64,000 nt of DNA from Nocardioides anomalus (GTDB lineage: Bacteria > Actinomycetota > Actinomycetes > Propionibacteriales > Nocardioidaceae). Positions 35,527 through 44,797 of this stretch are shown here, in pieces. The position numbers were made by a program, and so were the translations under genes. Each line of letters begins with the position of its first letter. Position 1 is the stretch's first letter. Below the pieces are notes generated by a model. That model worked only from the letters and a program-made list of their open reading frames with translations. It was not told where the DNA came from and did no database searches. The stretch is taken from NCBI RefSeq assembly GCF_011046535.1, contig NZ_CP049257.1:1922001-1986000 (forward strand), read 5' to 3'.

Positions 35527-35527
35527 C

Positions 35528-35541
35528 TAGAACGTGTTCCA
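35528..35541. promoter_or_regulatory. KstR operator of the P450 genes
   Basis: TAGAACGTGTTCCA is a full match to TNNAACNNGTTNNA, 22 bp before the TTG start of the first P450. With the site at 35459 it gives each side of this 130-bp divergent region its own operator. Confidence 0.85.
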
Positions 35542-35563
35542 GATCGGCCCCAGGAGCCAGCCC

Positions 35564-36817
35564 TTGACCACCGCCGCGCAGCCCGCCAGCGTCGTACCGG
35601 ACCTCACCGATCCGGACGTGATGCAGGAGGGGGTCCCGCACGCGGCGATGCGGGAGCTGCGGCGCACCGCGCCCGTGTCGTACGTCGAGCAGGAGGCGTC
35701 GGCGCGCGCCGGCTTCCCGGCCCACACCGGCTACTGGGCGCTCAGCCGGCACGCCGACGTGGCCGCGGTCTCCAAGGACCAGGTCAACTTCTCCACCCGG
35801 CTCGACGGCGTGATCATCCGGTTCGCCCCGGACATGGACCGCGACGGCGTGGAGAACACCCGCTTCCTGCTCATCAACCACGACGCGCCCGACCACACCC
35901 GGCTGCGCCAGATCGTCTCCCGCGCGTTCACCCCGCGGGCCATCGCTCGGCTGCACGACGACCTGCGACGCCGCTCGGTCGAGATCGTGCAGGCGGCGGT
36001 GGCCCGGGGGGAGGGCAACTTCGTCCAGGACGTCGCGGCCGAGCTGCCGCTGCAGGCCATCGCGGGGCTGCTCGGGGTGCCGCAGGAGGACCGCGGCCGG
36101 CTCTTCGACTGGTCCAACCAGATGATGAGCTACGACGACCCGGAGGTGGAGGGCGACCAGGCCGTCGCGTTCATGGAGATCCTGGCCTACTCCATGGCGC
36201 TGGCCGACGAGCGTCGCAAGCACCCGCAGGACGACATCATCACCCGGCTGGTGAGCGCCGAGATCGACGCCAGCGGCGAGCAGGGCCGGGGACTCACCGA
36301 CGACGAGTTCGGCTTCTTCATGGTCCTGCTGGCCGTGGCCGGCAACGAGACCACGCGCAACGCGATCTCGCACGGGATGCACGCCTTCTTCCAGCACCCC
36401 GACCAGTGGGAGCTCTACAAGCGCGAGCGCCCGGCGACCGCCGGCGACGAGATCATCCGGTGGGCCAGCCCGGTCACCGTCTTCCAGCGCACCGCCGTGC
36501 GCGACGTGGTGGTCGGCGGTGTGCCCATCGAGGCCGGCCAGCGCGTGGGGCTGTTCTACGCCAGCGCCAACTTCGACGAGGACGTCTTCGGCGACCCGTT
36601 CACCTTCGACACCACCCGCGACCCCAACCCGCACCAGGCGTTCGGCGGGCACGGGGCGCACTACTGCATCGGTGCCAACCTGGCCCGGCTCGAGGTCGAC
36701 CTGATCTTCGACGCCCTGGCCGAGCACGCACCGGGCATCCGACAGATCGGGGAGCCGCGGCGGCTGCGCCACGGCTGGATCAACGGAGTCAAGGAGCTGG
36801 AGGTCTCCTACCGATGA
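35564..36817 (+). CDS. cyp125: CYP125-type sterol C26/27 monooxygenase
   Basis: 417-residue P450. CYP125 enzymes oxidise the terminal methyl of the sterol side chain to the acid, the first step of side-chain removal. The I-helix AGNETTRN, the ExxR region and the heme loop AFGGHGAHYCIGANLAR with Cys368 are intact, and the end RRLRHGWINGVKELEVSY matches the CYP125/142 group. TTG 35564 is chosen because AGGAG lies 7 nt upstream; GTG 35534 is inside the operator. A six-G run at 36006-36011 is in frame. First of two tandem paralogues. Confidence 0.88.
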   Translation: MTTAAQPASVVPDLTDPDVMQEGVPHAAMRELRRTAPVSYVEQEASARAGFPAHTGYWALSRHADVAAVSKDQVNFSTRLDGVIIRFAPDMDRDGVENTRFLLINHDAPDHTRLRQIVSRAFTPRAIARLHDDLRRRSVEIVQAAVARGEGNFVQDVAAELPLQAIAGLLGVPQEDRGRLFDWSNQMMSYDDPEVEGDQAVAFMEILAYSMALADERRKHPQDDIITRLVSAEIDASGEQGRGLTDDEFGFFMVLLAVAGNETTRNAISHGMHAFFQHPDQWELYKRERPATAGDEIIRWASPVTVFQRTAVRDVVVGGVPIEAGQRVGLFYASANFDEDVFGDPFTFDTTRDPNPHQAFGGHGAHYCIGANLARLEVDLIFDALAEHAPGIRQIGEPRRLRHGWINGVKELEVSYR

Positions 36818-38058
36818 GTGCTACAGAGTCGAGCGTGCTGCCCGAGGGCTACGACCCCACCGACCCCGACGTGATCTGGGAGTCGGTCCCGCACGAGCGC
36901 TTCCAGGAGCTGCGGCGCCAGGCCCCGGTCCACTGGATCGAGCAGCCGCAGTCCTCGCGCGACGGGATGCTCGGCGGCACCGGCTACTGGGCCGTCTCCA
37001 CGCACGCCGACGTCTCGGCGGTCTCGAAGGACTCCAAGAACTTCTCCTCGGCCGAGAACGGCGCGATCATCCGCTTCCAGGAGGGGATGCTGCGCGAGAT
37101 GGTCGAGCTGCAGCGGGTCATGCTGCTCAACCAGGACCCGCCCGAGCACACCAACACCCGGCGGATCATCTCCCGCGGCTTCACGCCCCGCTCGATCGGC
37201 GCGCTCGAGCAGATCATGACCGAGCGCGCGCACCAGATCGTCCAGGACGCCGTACGCCGCGGCTCGGGCGACTTCGTGACCGAGGTCGCCGCGGAGCTGC
37301 CGCTCCAGGCGATCGCCGACCTGCTCGGCGTGCCCCAGGAGGACCGGGCCAAGCTGTTCGACTGGTCCAACCAGATGCTGGCCAACGAGGACCCCGACTA
37401 CCAGGGCGAGCCCGACCTGGCCGCCGCCGAGATCCTCGGCTACGCGATGACGATGGCCGCGGCCCGCCGCGAGGAGCCCCGGGACGACCTCGTCACCAAG
37501 CTCATCAACGCCGACAAGGACGGCCGCGGGCTCACCGACGACGAGTTCGGCTACTTCTTCATCATCCTCACCGTGGCCGGCAACGAGACCACCCGCAACG
37601 CGATCACGCACGGCATGCACCACTTCCTGGCGAACCCCGACCAGTGGCGGCTCTGGGTCGACGAGCGGCCCGAGACCATGGTCGACGAGGTGATCCGGGT
37701 GGCCACGCCGGTCAACGTGTTCCAGCGGACCGCGCTGCACGACGTCCGCGTCGGCGACGTCGAGGTCCGGCAGGGCCAGCGGGTCGGGCTGTTCTACGGC
37801 TCGGCCAACTACGACGAGGACGTCTTCGCCGACCCCTACCGCTTCGACATCACCCGCTCGCCCAACCCGCACCTGGCCTTCGGCGGCCACGGCGCGCACT
37901 ACTGCATCGGCGCCAACCTGGCTCGCCAGGAGGTGCGACTCATCTTCACCGCGCTGGCCGACCACGCCCCCGGCATCACCCAGCTGGCCGAGCCGCGCCG
38001 GCTGCGGCACGGGTGGATCAACGGGATCAAGGAGCTCCAGGTCTCCTACGCCGGCTGA
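36814..38058 (+). CDS. Second CYP125-type P450
   Basis: 414-residue P450 closely related to the gene before it, with AGNETTRN in the I helix and Cys364 in the AFGGHGAHYCIGANLAR heme loop. The two start with similar TDPDV segments and end almost identically. It overlaps the first P450 by ATGA, so both are made from one KstR-controlled mRNA. The pair may differ in substrate range or in stereo-outcome (25R/25S), as CYP125 and CYP142 do; the sequence does not settle which is which. Confidence 0.87.
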   Translation: MSATESSVLPEGYDPTDPDVIWESVPHERFQELRRQAPVHWIEQPQSSRDGMLGGTGYWAVSTHADVSAVSKDSKNFSSAENGAIIRFQEGMLREMVELQRVMLLNQDPPEHTNTRRIISRGFTPRSIGALEQIMTERAHQIVQDAVRRGSGDFVTEVAAELPLQAIADLLGVPQEDRAKLFDWSNQMLANEDPDYQGEPDLAAAEILGYAMTMAAARREEPRDDLVTKLINADKDGRGLTDDEFGYFFIILTVAGNETTRNAITHGMHHFLANPDQWRLWVDERPETMVDEVIRVATPVNVFQRTALHDVRVGDVEVRQGQRVGLFYGSANYDEDVFADPYRFDITRSPNPHLAFGGHGAHYCIGANLARQEVRLIFTALADHAPGITQLAEPRRLRHGWINGIKELQVSYAG

Positions 38059-38070
38059 GCGGCCGGCGCG

Positions 38071-38847
38071 CTACTCGAGCCCGCCGCGGTCGGTGAGGAC
38101 GAGCGGACCGTCCTTGGTGATGGCCACGGTGTGCTCCATGTGCGCGCCCCGTGAGCCGTCCGCGCTGCGCAGCGTCCAGCCGTCGGCGTCGGTGTAGATC
38201 TCGTCGGTGCTCTGCAGGAACCACGGCTCGATGGCGATGACCAGGCCCGGCTTGAGCTTGAAGCCCCGGCCGGCACGGCCGTCGTTGGGCACGTGCGGGT
38301 CCCCGTGCATGGTCCGGCCGACGCCGTGGCCGCCGAACTGGAGGTTGACGCTCAGGCCGGCCTTGCGGGCGGTGTCGCCGATGGCCGCGGAGATGTCGTA
38401 GAGCCGGTTGCCGACCCGGGCCTGGAGGATGCCGGCCTCGAGGGCCAGGGTGGCGGTCTCGATGAGGTCGAGGTCCTCCTGGCGCGGGGTGCCGACGACC
38501 ACGCTGATCGCCGAGTCGGCCACCCAGCCGTCGACGGCGCAGGCGAAGTCCAGGCTCAGCAGGTCGCCGTCCTGGAGGGCGTAGTCGTGGGGGAGCCCGT
38601 GCAGCACGGCGTCGTTGACGCTGGTGCACAGCACCTTGCCGAACGGCGAGGCGCCGAAGGACGGGTGGTAGTCGATGTAGCACGACTCGGCGCCGCGGTC
38701 CTTGATCATCCGGTGCGCCAGCTCGTCGAGCTCGAGCAGGTTGACCCCGACGGCGGCCGCCTCGCGCAGGGCGACGAGGACCTCGGCGACGAACCGGCCG
38801 GCCGGCCGCATCGCCTCGACCTGCGCGGGGGTGCGGAGCTCGATCAT
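38071..38847 (-). CDS. map: Methionine aminopeptidase, type I
   Basis: 258-residue MetAP that removes the initiator methionine from nascent proteins. Metal ligands are in SLDFACAVDGWVADSA (two Asp), GGHGVGRTMH (His) and AIEPWF (Glu), with a last Glu in AHMEHTVAIT. ATG 38847 lies 7 nt after TAGGCT (38860-38855, minus), suggesting a leaderless mRNA. It is convergent with the P450 pair and unrelated to sterol catabolism. A second MetAP elsewhere in the genome is usual in actinobacteria. Confidence 0.92.
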   Translation of the reverse strand: MIELRTPAQVEAMRPAGRFVAEVLVALREAAAVGVNLLELDELAHRMIKDRGAESCYIDYHPSFGASPFGKVLCTSVNDAVLHGLPHDYALQDGDLLSLDFACAVDGWVADSAISVVVGTPRQEDLDLIETATLALEAGILQARVGNRLYDISAAIGDTARKAGLSVNLQFGGHGVGRTMHGDPHVPNDGRAGRGFKLKPGLVIAIEPWFLQSTDEIYTDADGWTLRSADGSRGAHMEHTVAITKDGPLVLTDRGGLE

Positions 38848-38865
38848 GTGCGCAAGCCTACGGGC

Positions 38866-39788
38866 ATGGAGCTGGTCCTCGGCACGATGTACTTCGGCAC
38901 CCGCACGGACGAGGCGACGTCGTTCGCGGTGCTCGACCGCTACGTCGCGGCGGGCGGCCGGATCCTCGACACGGCGAACTGCTACGCGTTCTGGGCGTCC
39001 GGCACCGGGCACGGCGGGCAGAGCGAGACCGTCCTCGGCCGCTGGCTGGCGGCCAACCCGGGCGTGCGCGAGGAGCTGACCGTGGCCACCAAGGTCGGGG
39101 TGGAGCCGGTCGACGGCGGCGGGGTCGAGGGGCTGTCGGCCGACGTCATCGGCCGCGAGTGCCGGCGCTCGCTGGAGCGGCTGGGCGTAGACCGGGTCGA
39201 CCTCTACTGGGCCCACGGCGAGGACCGGTCCGTGCCGCTGGCCGAGACCGTGGCCGCGTTCGGTGAGCTCGTCGAGGAGGGCCTGGTGGGGCGGCTCGGC
39301 GTCTCCAACCACCCGACCTGGCGGGTCGAGCAGGCGCGGGCGCTGGCGGCGGCGAGCGGCGTGGCGGCGTACACCGCGCTGCAGCTCACCACGTCGTACG
39401 TCGGGCCGCGGCCGGGTGCGCCGGTGCCGGGCAAGGACCACCGGTTCGGGTTCGTCAGCGACGAGACCGTGGACTACCTCGAGACCCACCCCGACCTCGA
39501 GCTGTGGGTCTACAGCCCGTTGGTCCAGGGCTCCTACGACCGGGCCGACCGGCCGTTCCCGCGGCGTACGACCACCCGGGCACGACCGCGCGGCTCGCCG
39601 CGCTGACCCAGGTCGCCGGGGCCAGGGGAGTGCCGCGCTCGCAGGTGGTCCTGGCCTGGCTGGTGAGCCGCGGCTGGAGGCCCATCGTGGGCGTCAGCAC
39701 CCTCGAGCAGCTGGACTCGGCGCTGGCCTCGGCCGCGCTGGAGCTGACCGAGGACGAGCTCGCGCTGCTGAGGGCAGAACCGCTCTGA
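38866..39788 (+). pseudogene. Aldo/keto reductase with a frameshift
   Basis: From ATG 38866 the frame encodes an AKR (GTMYFGTRTDEATS, LDTANCYAFW, VATKVG, DLYWAHGED, GVSNHPTW) up to YSPLVQGSYDRADRPF near 39557. It then goes out of frame and stops at 39606. The rest (AAYDHPGTTARLAAL, SQVVLAWLVSRGWRPIVGVST, ending AEPL) continues in another frame to 39788. One missing C in the CCC at 39558-39560 would join the halves into about 307 residues. Either a recent loss or an assembly error. Divergent from map by 18 bp. Confidence 0.75.
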
Positions 39789-39789
39789 G

Positions 39790-39806
39790 CGGATCCCCTG
39801 GATCCG
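39790..39806. repeat. Palindrome upstream of the clpP pair
   Basis: CGGATCC-CCT-GGATCCG is a perfect 7-3-7 inverted repeat between the AKR end and clpP. It could be an operator or a hairpin. CATCGT (39822-39827) follows as a possible -10 box 7 nt before the clpP start. Confidence 0.45.
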
Positions 39807-39834
39807 GGGCGGCCCGGCGACCATCGTCGGGAGC

Positions 39835-40443
39835 ATGAGCCAGACACCCAACCTCGCCGGCCTCTCCGCCGCCGACCGGCTGCTGCACCAGCGCATCATC
39901 GTGCTGGGCCAGGAGGTCGACGACGCCATCGCCAACAAGCTCTGCGCCGAGCTGCTCCTGCTCTCCGCCGAGGACCCGCGGCGCGACATCGCGCTCTACA
40001 TCAACTCCCCGGGCGGCTCTGTCTCGGCCGGGCTCGCGATCTACGACACCATGCGGCTGATTCCCAACGACGTGGCCACGCTGGCCATGGGGCTCGCGGC
40101 GTCGATGGGGCAGTTCCTGCTCAGCGCGGGCACGCCGGGCAAGCGGTTCGCACTGCCGCACAGCCGGATCCTGATGCACCAGGGCTCCGCCGGGATCGGC
40201 GGCACCGCCATCGACATCGAGATCCAGGCCGAGAACCTCGAGCACACCAAGAACGTGATGATGCGGCTCATCGCCGAGCACACCGGGCAGCCGGTCGAGC
40301 GGATCGAGCGGGACGCGCGGCGCGACCGGTGGTTCACCGCGGAGCAGGCCCGCGAGTACGGCTTCGTCGACGCTGTGCTCACCGACGTGGCCGAGGTGAC
40401 CCCGCGGCGCGCCGAGCCGGTGCGGATGGGGCTGGCCCGGTGA
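39835..40443 (+). CDS. clpP: ATP-dependent Clp protease proteolytic subunit
   Basis: 202 residues. The catalytic triad is intact and correctly spaced: Ser90 in GLAASMGQF, His115 in ILMHQGS and Asp164. The family's GQAASMG appears here as GLAASMG. ClpP forms heptameric rings that degrade proteins fed by ClpC or ClpX. It overlaps the next clpP gene by GTGA. Actinobacteria commonly carry an essential clpP1P2 pair and a second, conditionally expressed pair; no clpX or tig is adjacent, so this may be the accessory pair. Confidence 0.9.
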   Translation: MSQTPNLAGLSAADRLLHQRIIVLGQEVDDAIANKLCAELLLLSAEDPRRDIALYINSPGGSVSAGLAIYDTMRLIPNDVATLAMGLAASMGQFLLSAGTPGKRFALPHSRILMHQGSAGIGGTAIDIEIQAENLEHTKNVMMRLIAEHTGQPVERIERDARRDRWFTAEQAREYGFVDAVLTDVAEVTPRRAEPVRMGLAR

Positions 40444-41042
40444 GCCAGTACACGATCCCGTCCGTCGTCGAGAAGACCGTCCGCGGCGAGCGCGCGGTCG
40501 ACATCTACAGCCGCCTGCTCACCGACCGCATCGTCTACATCGGCACCGAGATCGACGACGGCGTGGCCAACGTCGTCATCGCCCAGCTGCTGCACCTGGA
40601 GTCGGAGAGCGCGGCGTCGCCGATCGACCTCTACCTCAACTCCCCGGGCGGATCGGTCACGGCGATGCTGGCCATCTACGACACCCTGCAGTTCATCAGC
40701 TCGCCGGTCGGTACGACGGCCATCGGCCAGGCCGGCTCGTCGGCCGCGGTCCTGCTGGCCGCGGGGGAGCCGGGGCGCCGGCACGTGCTGCCGCACTCGC
40801 GGGTCGTGCTCCACCAGCCGTCGGGCGGCGGTCAGGGCGCGCTGCCCGACCTGGCGCTCCAGGCCAAGGAGATCGTCCGGCTGCGCTCGCAGATGGAGTC
40901 GATCCTGGCCCGGCACACCGGCCGCGACCCCGAGCAGATCCGCGAGGACACCGAGCGCGACCTGGTGCTGTCGGCCGAGGAGGCGATCGCCTACGGGCTG
41001 GCCGACGCGGTCCTGGACTCGCGCAAGCTGCCCGTCGGCTGA
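40440..41042 (+). CDS. clpP: ATP-dependent Clp protease proteolytic subunit, partner
   Basis: 200 residues with Ser100 in [11 protein letters not shown], His125 in VVLHQPSGG and Asp174, spaced as in E. coli ClpP. The residues after the nucleophile are unusual: Ser-Ala replaces the standard Met-Gly. It starts at GTG 40440 inside the stop of the first clpP. The two subunits probably make a mixed tetradecamer. Confidence 0.9.
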   Translation: MSQYTIPSVVEKTVRGERAVDIYSRLLTDRIVYIGTEIDDGVANVVIAQLLHLESESAASPIDLYLNSPGGSVTAMLAIYDTLQFISSPVGTTAIGQAGSSAAVLLAAGEPGRRHVLPHSRVVLHQPSGGGQGALPDLALQAKEIVRLRSQMESILARHTGRDPEQIREDTERDLVLSAEEAIAYGLADAVLDSRKLPVG

Positions 41043-41045
41043 GCG

Positions 41046-42956
41046 TCAGCTGACCGCGCGCGGCGTCGGCAGCTGGGCGCGCAGCAGCCAGTCGTCGAGG
41101 TCGCTGGGCGGCAGGGGGCGGGCGAAGTGGAACCCCTGGGCGACGTCGCAGTCCAGCAGCCCCAGCTCGCGCTGCGTGGCCTGGTCCTCCACGCCCTCGG
41201 CCACGACCGACAGGCCGAGGTCGTGGGCCAGGCCGACGGTGGCCCGGACCAGGATCGAGTCGCGCGAGCCCTCCTCGGTGAGGTGGCGCATGAAGCTGCG
41301 GTCGATCTTCAGCTCGTCGATCGGGAGGTCCTTGAGGTAGGACAGCGACGAGTAGCCGGTGCCGAAGTCGTCCAGCGACATGCGCACGCCGAGCGAGCGC
41401 AGGGTGTGCAGGATGCGCACGGCCAGCTCGGGGTCGCTCACGATCGTCATCTCGGTGATCTCGAGGATGAGCAGGTGCGGGCGCACGCCGTTGCGACGCA
41501 GGGCGTCGGTGACCATCCGCGGCAGCGACGGGTCCAGCAGGCAGCGGCGCGACAGGTTGACCGAGACCGGCACCTCGAAGCCGAGCTCCTGCCACTCGCG
41601 CATCTGGCGCAGCGCGATGTCGAGGACCTCGGCGGTGAACTCGCGGCTGAGGTTGGTCCGGTCGACCATGTCGATGAACGCGCCGGGCTGCAGCAGGCCG
41701 CGCTCGGGGTGCTGCCAGCGGGCCAGCGCCTCGGCGCCGACCATCCGCCCGTTCGTGAGGTCCACCTTGGGCTGGTAGTGCAGGACGATCTCGTGCTCGG
41801 CCAGGGCACGGCGCAGGTCGCCGAGCAGGGCCAGCCGGTTGCCGGTGTGGGGACCGACGTGGAGCAGGGGCTGGTCCTCGTCGTAGAACACGCGGCCGAG
41901 CCGCTGCTCCTTGGCGTGGTACATCGCCACGTCGGCGTCGCGCACCACCGCCACGGCGTCCTGGTCCGGGCCGGCGGTCGCGATGCCGATGCTGACCTCG
42001 AGGTCGACGTGGGCGCCGCCGAGGTCGAAGGGCTGGGAGAGCTCCTCCTGGAGCCGGTTGCTGGTGCCCTCGACGTCGTGCCGGTTGGCCCCGACCAGGA
42101 GCACGGCGTACTCGTCGCCGCCGAGCCGGGTGACCATGTCGCCGGTGCGGACGGACGCGGTGAGCCGGCGGGCCACCTCGATGAGGACCAGGTCGCCACA
42201 GCCGTGGCCGAACATGTCGTTGACCTCCTTGAACCCGTCCATGTCGAGCAGCACCACGCTGACCTCGGGACGGTCCACGACCGGCAGGTCGAGCAACCGC
42301 TCGAGCTCGCCCAGGAAGAGCGCCCGGTTGGGCAGCCCGGTGAGGACGTCGTGACTGGCCTGGTGCACCAGCTTGGTCGAGAGGTGGGCCTGGGAGTCGC
42401 GCAGCTTCTCCTGCGCGCGCCAGTAGACGATCGAGCCGAGGCAGGCGCCGAGGATGCCGAGGGCGTGGATGCCACCCCACACCCAGGGGTGGTGCTGGCC
42501 GGCCGCGTGGTTGAACGTGCCCTGGGGGTCGAGGGTCCCCATCACGCCGTGGTGGACCAGCACGGTCCCGACCGCGACCGTGAACGGCAGCCAGCTCTCG
42601 TAGAGCGCCACCAGCGGGATCATCACGAAGAAGTGGAAGTGCGCCTCGATGTAGCCGTCGGAGAGGTGGACCAGTGTCGCGGACACGACCATGAGGCCGG
42701 TCGCGGCGAAGACCGCGCGCACCGACCGCTTGAACCACTGGACCGACGCGAACAGCGCGAACTCCGCCGGCAGCGCGGCCTCGAACACGCTGTGGGTCAG
42801 GCTGTTGCCGCGGAAGAGCGCGAACCAGAACAGCGCGAAGCACTGGACGACGAGGATCCAGACCACCCAGCGGTGCCGGATGTCCCAGGTCTTGTCGGGG
42901 ATGCCGCGGCCGCGCGGCAGCCAGTCCGGGAGCCGGGAGGTGGTCGTCGTCGTCAC
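41046..42956 (-). CDS. Membrane GGDEF-EAL cyclic-di-GMP protein
   Basis: 636 residues. About five or six hydrophobic helices (residues 28-170) form an N-terminal sensor region, followed by a GGDEF domain (about 195-355) with RLGGDEYAVLL at the active site and an EAL domain (about 375-625) with GAEALARWQHP, DDFGTGYSS and AEGVED. Both catalytic motifs look complete, so synthesis and hydrolysis of c-di-GMP are possible. GTG 42956 is preceded by AGAGGA; ATG 43007 is an alternative. Stops 3 bp from the clpP end, convergent. Divergent from the MerR-type promoter. Confidence 0.88.
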   Translation of the reverse strand: MTTTTTSRLPDWLPRGRGIPDKTWDIRHRWVVWILVVQCFALFWFALFRGNSLTHSVFEAALPAEFALFASVQWFKRSVRAVFAATGLMVVSATLVHLSDGYIEAHFHFFVMIPLVALYESWLPFTVAVGTVLVHHGVMGTLDPQGTFNHAAGQHHPWVWGGIHALGILGACLGSIVYWRAQEKLRDSQAHLSTKLVHQASHDVLTGLPNRALFLGELERLLDLPVVDRPEVSVVLLDMDGFKEVNDMFGHGCGDLVLIEVARRLTASVRTGDMVTRLGGDEYAVLLVGANRHDVEGTSNRLQEELSQPFDLGGAHVDLEVSIGIATAGPDQDAVAVVRDADVAMYHAKEQRLGRVFYDEDQPLLHVGPHTGNRLALLGDLRRALAEHEIVLHYQPKVDLTNGRMVGAEALARWQHPERGLLQPGAFIDMVDRTNLSREFTAEVLDIALRQMREWQELGFEVPVSVNLSRRCLLDPSLPRMVTDALRRNGVRPHLLILEITEMTIVSDPELAVRILHTLRSLGVRMSLDDFGTGYSSLSYLKDLPIDELKIDRSFMRHLTEEGSRDSILVRATVGLAHDLGLSVVAEGVEDQATQRELGLLDCDVAQGFHFARPLPPSDLDDWLLRAQLPTPRAVS

Positions 42957-43050
42957 AGCGGGTCCTCTGTCTGGGGTCGGGTCGAGAGGGGTTGCTCGGT
43001 CATCCATCGGCACGGCAAGAGCCCTCCTGAGGGAATCAGGGGATCCGGTG

Positions 43051-43081
43051 TTGACTTCAAGCGGACTTGAAGTTTCATGCT
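43051..43081 (+). promoter_or_regulatory. MerR-type promoter with palindrome in a 19-bp spacer
   Basis: ACTTCAAG-CGGA-CTTGAAGT (43054-43073) is a perfect 8-4-8 palindrome lying between TTGACT (-35, 43051-43056) and CATGCT (-10, 43076-43081), which are 19 bp apart. This long spacer with the dyad inside is the signature of MerR/SoxR-family activation. The predicted start falls at the ATG at 43089. No MerR gene is in the window. Confidence 0.65.
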
Positions 43082-43088
43082 GGTGGGC

Positions 43089-43787
43089 ATGAGCACTCCT
43101 GTCGCTGTCATCACCGGCGTCTCCCAGGGCCTCGGCCGTGCGCTGGCCCACGAGCTGGCCGGCCGCGGCTGGGCCCTGGTCCTGGACGCCCGCCACGAAC
43201 GAGCCCTGCACGACGCCGTCCGCGCCCTGCCCGGCGGCCCGCACCCGGCCATCGCGGGCGACGTGGCCGACCCGGCGCACCGCCGGGACCTGGTCGACGT
43301 GGCGGCAGAGCTGGGCGGCGCCACGGCCCTGGTCAACAACGCCAGCACCCTGGGCCTGAGCCCGTTGCCGCCGCTGGCCGAGCTCGACCCCGCGACGTAC
43401 GTGCGGCTGCTGGAGGTCAACCTGGTCGCGCCGGTCGTGCTGACCGCGGCGCTGCTGCCCCAGCTGCGCCGCCGGTCGGGCGTCGTGGTCAACCTCAGCT
43501 CGGACGCCGCGGTCGAGGCCTACGGCACGTGGGGCGGCTACGGCTCCTCCAAGGCCGCCCTCGACCACGCCTCGCGGGTGCTGGCCGCCGAGGAGCCGGT
43601 GCTGCGGGTGTACGCCGTGGACCCGGGCGACATGCGCACCCAGCTGCACCAGGACGCGTTCCCGGGCGAGGACGTCTCCGACCGGCCGGAGCCGGAGACG
43701 GTGGTCCCGGCCCTGCTCCGGCTGCTCGAGGGGACGCTGCCCAGCGGGCGCTACCGCGCCGCAGAGCTCGCGGCGGTGCCGGCGTGA
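43089..43787 (+). CDS. Short-chain dehydrogenase
   Basis: 232-residue SDR with the cofactor turn TGVSQGLG (about residues 9-16), NNAS near 86 and the catalytic YGSSKAALD motif (about 152). ATG 43089 is preferred over ATG 43077, which overlaps the -10 box; it would be read from a leaderless mRNA. The substrate is unknown. It overlaps the QueA-like gene (GTGA) and shares a MerR-type promoter. Confidence 0.82.
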   Translation: MSTPVAVITGVSQGLGRALAHELAGRGWALVLDARHERALHDAVRALPGGPHPAIAGDVADPAHRRDLVDVAAELGGATALVNNASTLGLSPLPPLAELDPATYVRLLEVNLVAPVVLTAALLPQLRRRSGVVVNLSSDAAVEAYGTWGGYGSSKAALDHASRVLAAEEPVLRVYAVDPGDMRTQLHQDAFPGEDVSDRPEPETVVPALLRLLEGTLPSGRYRAAELAAVPA

Positions 43788-44797
43788 GCGCGGTGCACCA
43801 GGCGCGGCGCTTCGTGCTGCCGCCGGACAGCGAGGCGCGGGTGCCGCCCGAGGCCCGCGGCCTGGCCCGCGACGAGGTCCGGATGGCGGTGGTGACCGCC
43901 GACCGCACCCACCACCGGCGGGTCCGCGAGCTGGCCGACTGGCTCGAGCCCGGCGACCTGCTGGTCGTCAACACCAGCGCGACGCTGCCCTCGGCCCTGC
44001 CCGGCGGCGTGCACGTCTCGGCCGAGCTCGACGACGGCTCGTGGGTCGTCGAGCTGCGCCGGCCCGACGGGCACGGCCCCCGGCGCGGCGCGGCCGGAGA
44101 GGTGGTGCGCCTCCCGGACGGCGTACGCCTGCGGCTGCACGCGCCGCACCCGGCCGGCCAGACCCGGCTCTGGCGGGCCACCACGCTGCCGGTGGTGGAC
44201 CGGGTGGCCTACCTGCGCCGGCACGGCGAGCCGATCCGCTACCCGTACGTCGACGGCGCGTGGCCGATCGAGGACCTGCAGAACGTCTACGCCGCGGTCC
44301 CGGGCAGCGCCGAGATGCCGTCGGCCGGGCGGCCGCTGTCCCGCGCGGTCCTCGTCGACCTGATGGCGGCCGGCGTCGTGGTGGCGCCGCTGGTGCTGCA
44401 CACCGGCGTGGCCAGCCAGGAGGCCCACGAGCCGCCCCAGGCGGAGTGGTACGACGTGCCGCCGGCCACCCGGGGGCTCGTCGACCTCACGCTCGCCCAG
44501 GGCGGCCGCGTCGTCGCCGTCGGGACGACGGTGGTGCGGGCCCTGGAGAGCGCCGCCTCCGGGCCGCCGTCGGGGTGGACGTCGCTGGTGCTCTCCTCGG
44601 CCCGGCCGGCGCAGGTGGTGAGCGGTCTGCTCACCGGGCTGCACGAGCCGGAGGCCTCGCACCTGGACCTGCTCGAGGCCGTGGCCGGTGGGGCGCTGGT
44701 CGACCGCGCGTACGCCGACGTCACCGCGCCCGGGGCGCCGCACTACCTCTGGCACGAGTTCGGCGACTCGATGCTGTTGCTACCGTCCGAGGGGTGA
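43784..44797 (+). CDS. QueA-family tRNA ribosyltransferase-isomerase-like protein
   Basis: 337 residues of the QueA family, which in queuosine synthesis transfers and isomerises the ribosyl group of S-adenosylmethionine onto preQ1-tRNA. Recognisable parts are DLLVVNTSATLPSAL (about 60-75), the EPIRYPYVDGAWPIEDLQNVYA segment, where QueA has its RYQTVYA motif, and GTTVVRALES near 245. No queuosine gene is nearby. The RYQTVYA motif is altered to LQNVYA, so the substrate may differ. Overlaps the SDR before it and the DinB-type gene after it. Confidence 0.75.
   Translation: MSAVHQARRFVLPPDSEARVPPEARGLARDEVRMAVVTADRTHHRRVRELADWLEPGDLLVVNTSATLPSALPGGVHVSAELDDGSWVVELRRPDGHGPRRGAAGEVVRLPDGVRLRLHAPHPAGQTRLWRATTLPVVDRVAYLRRHGEPIRYPYVDGAWPIEDLQNVYAAVPGSAEMPSAGRPLSRAVLVDLMAAGVVVAPLVLHTGVASQEAHEPPQAEWYDVPPATRGLVDLTLAQGGRVVAVGTTVVRALESAASGPPSGWTSLVLSSARPAQVVSGLLTGLHEPEASHLDLLEAVAGGALVDRAYADVTAPGAPHYLWHEFGDSMLLLPSEG

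Noticed and set aside
43036..43048. CAGGGGATCCGG near the MerR-type promoter as a second copy of the clpP palindrome
   Set aside because: Only half of the CGGATCC repeat is present and the context differs.
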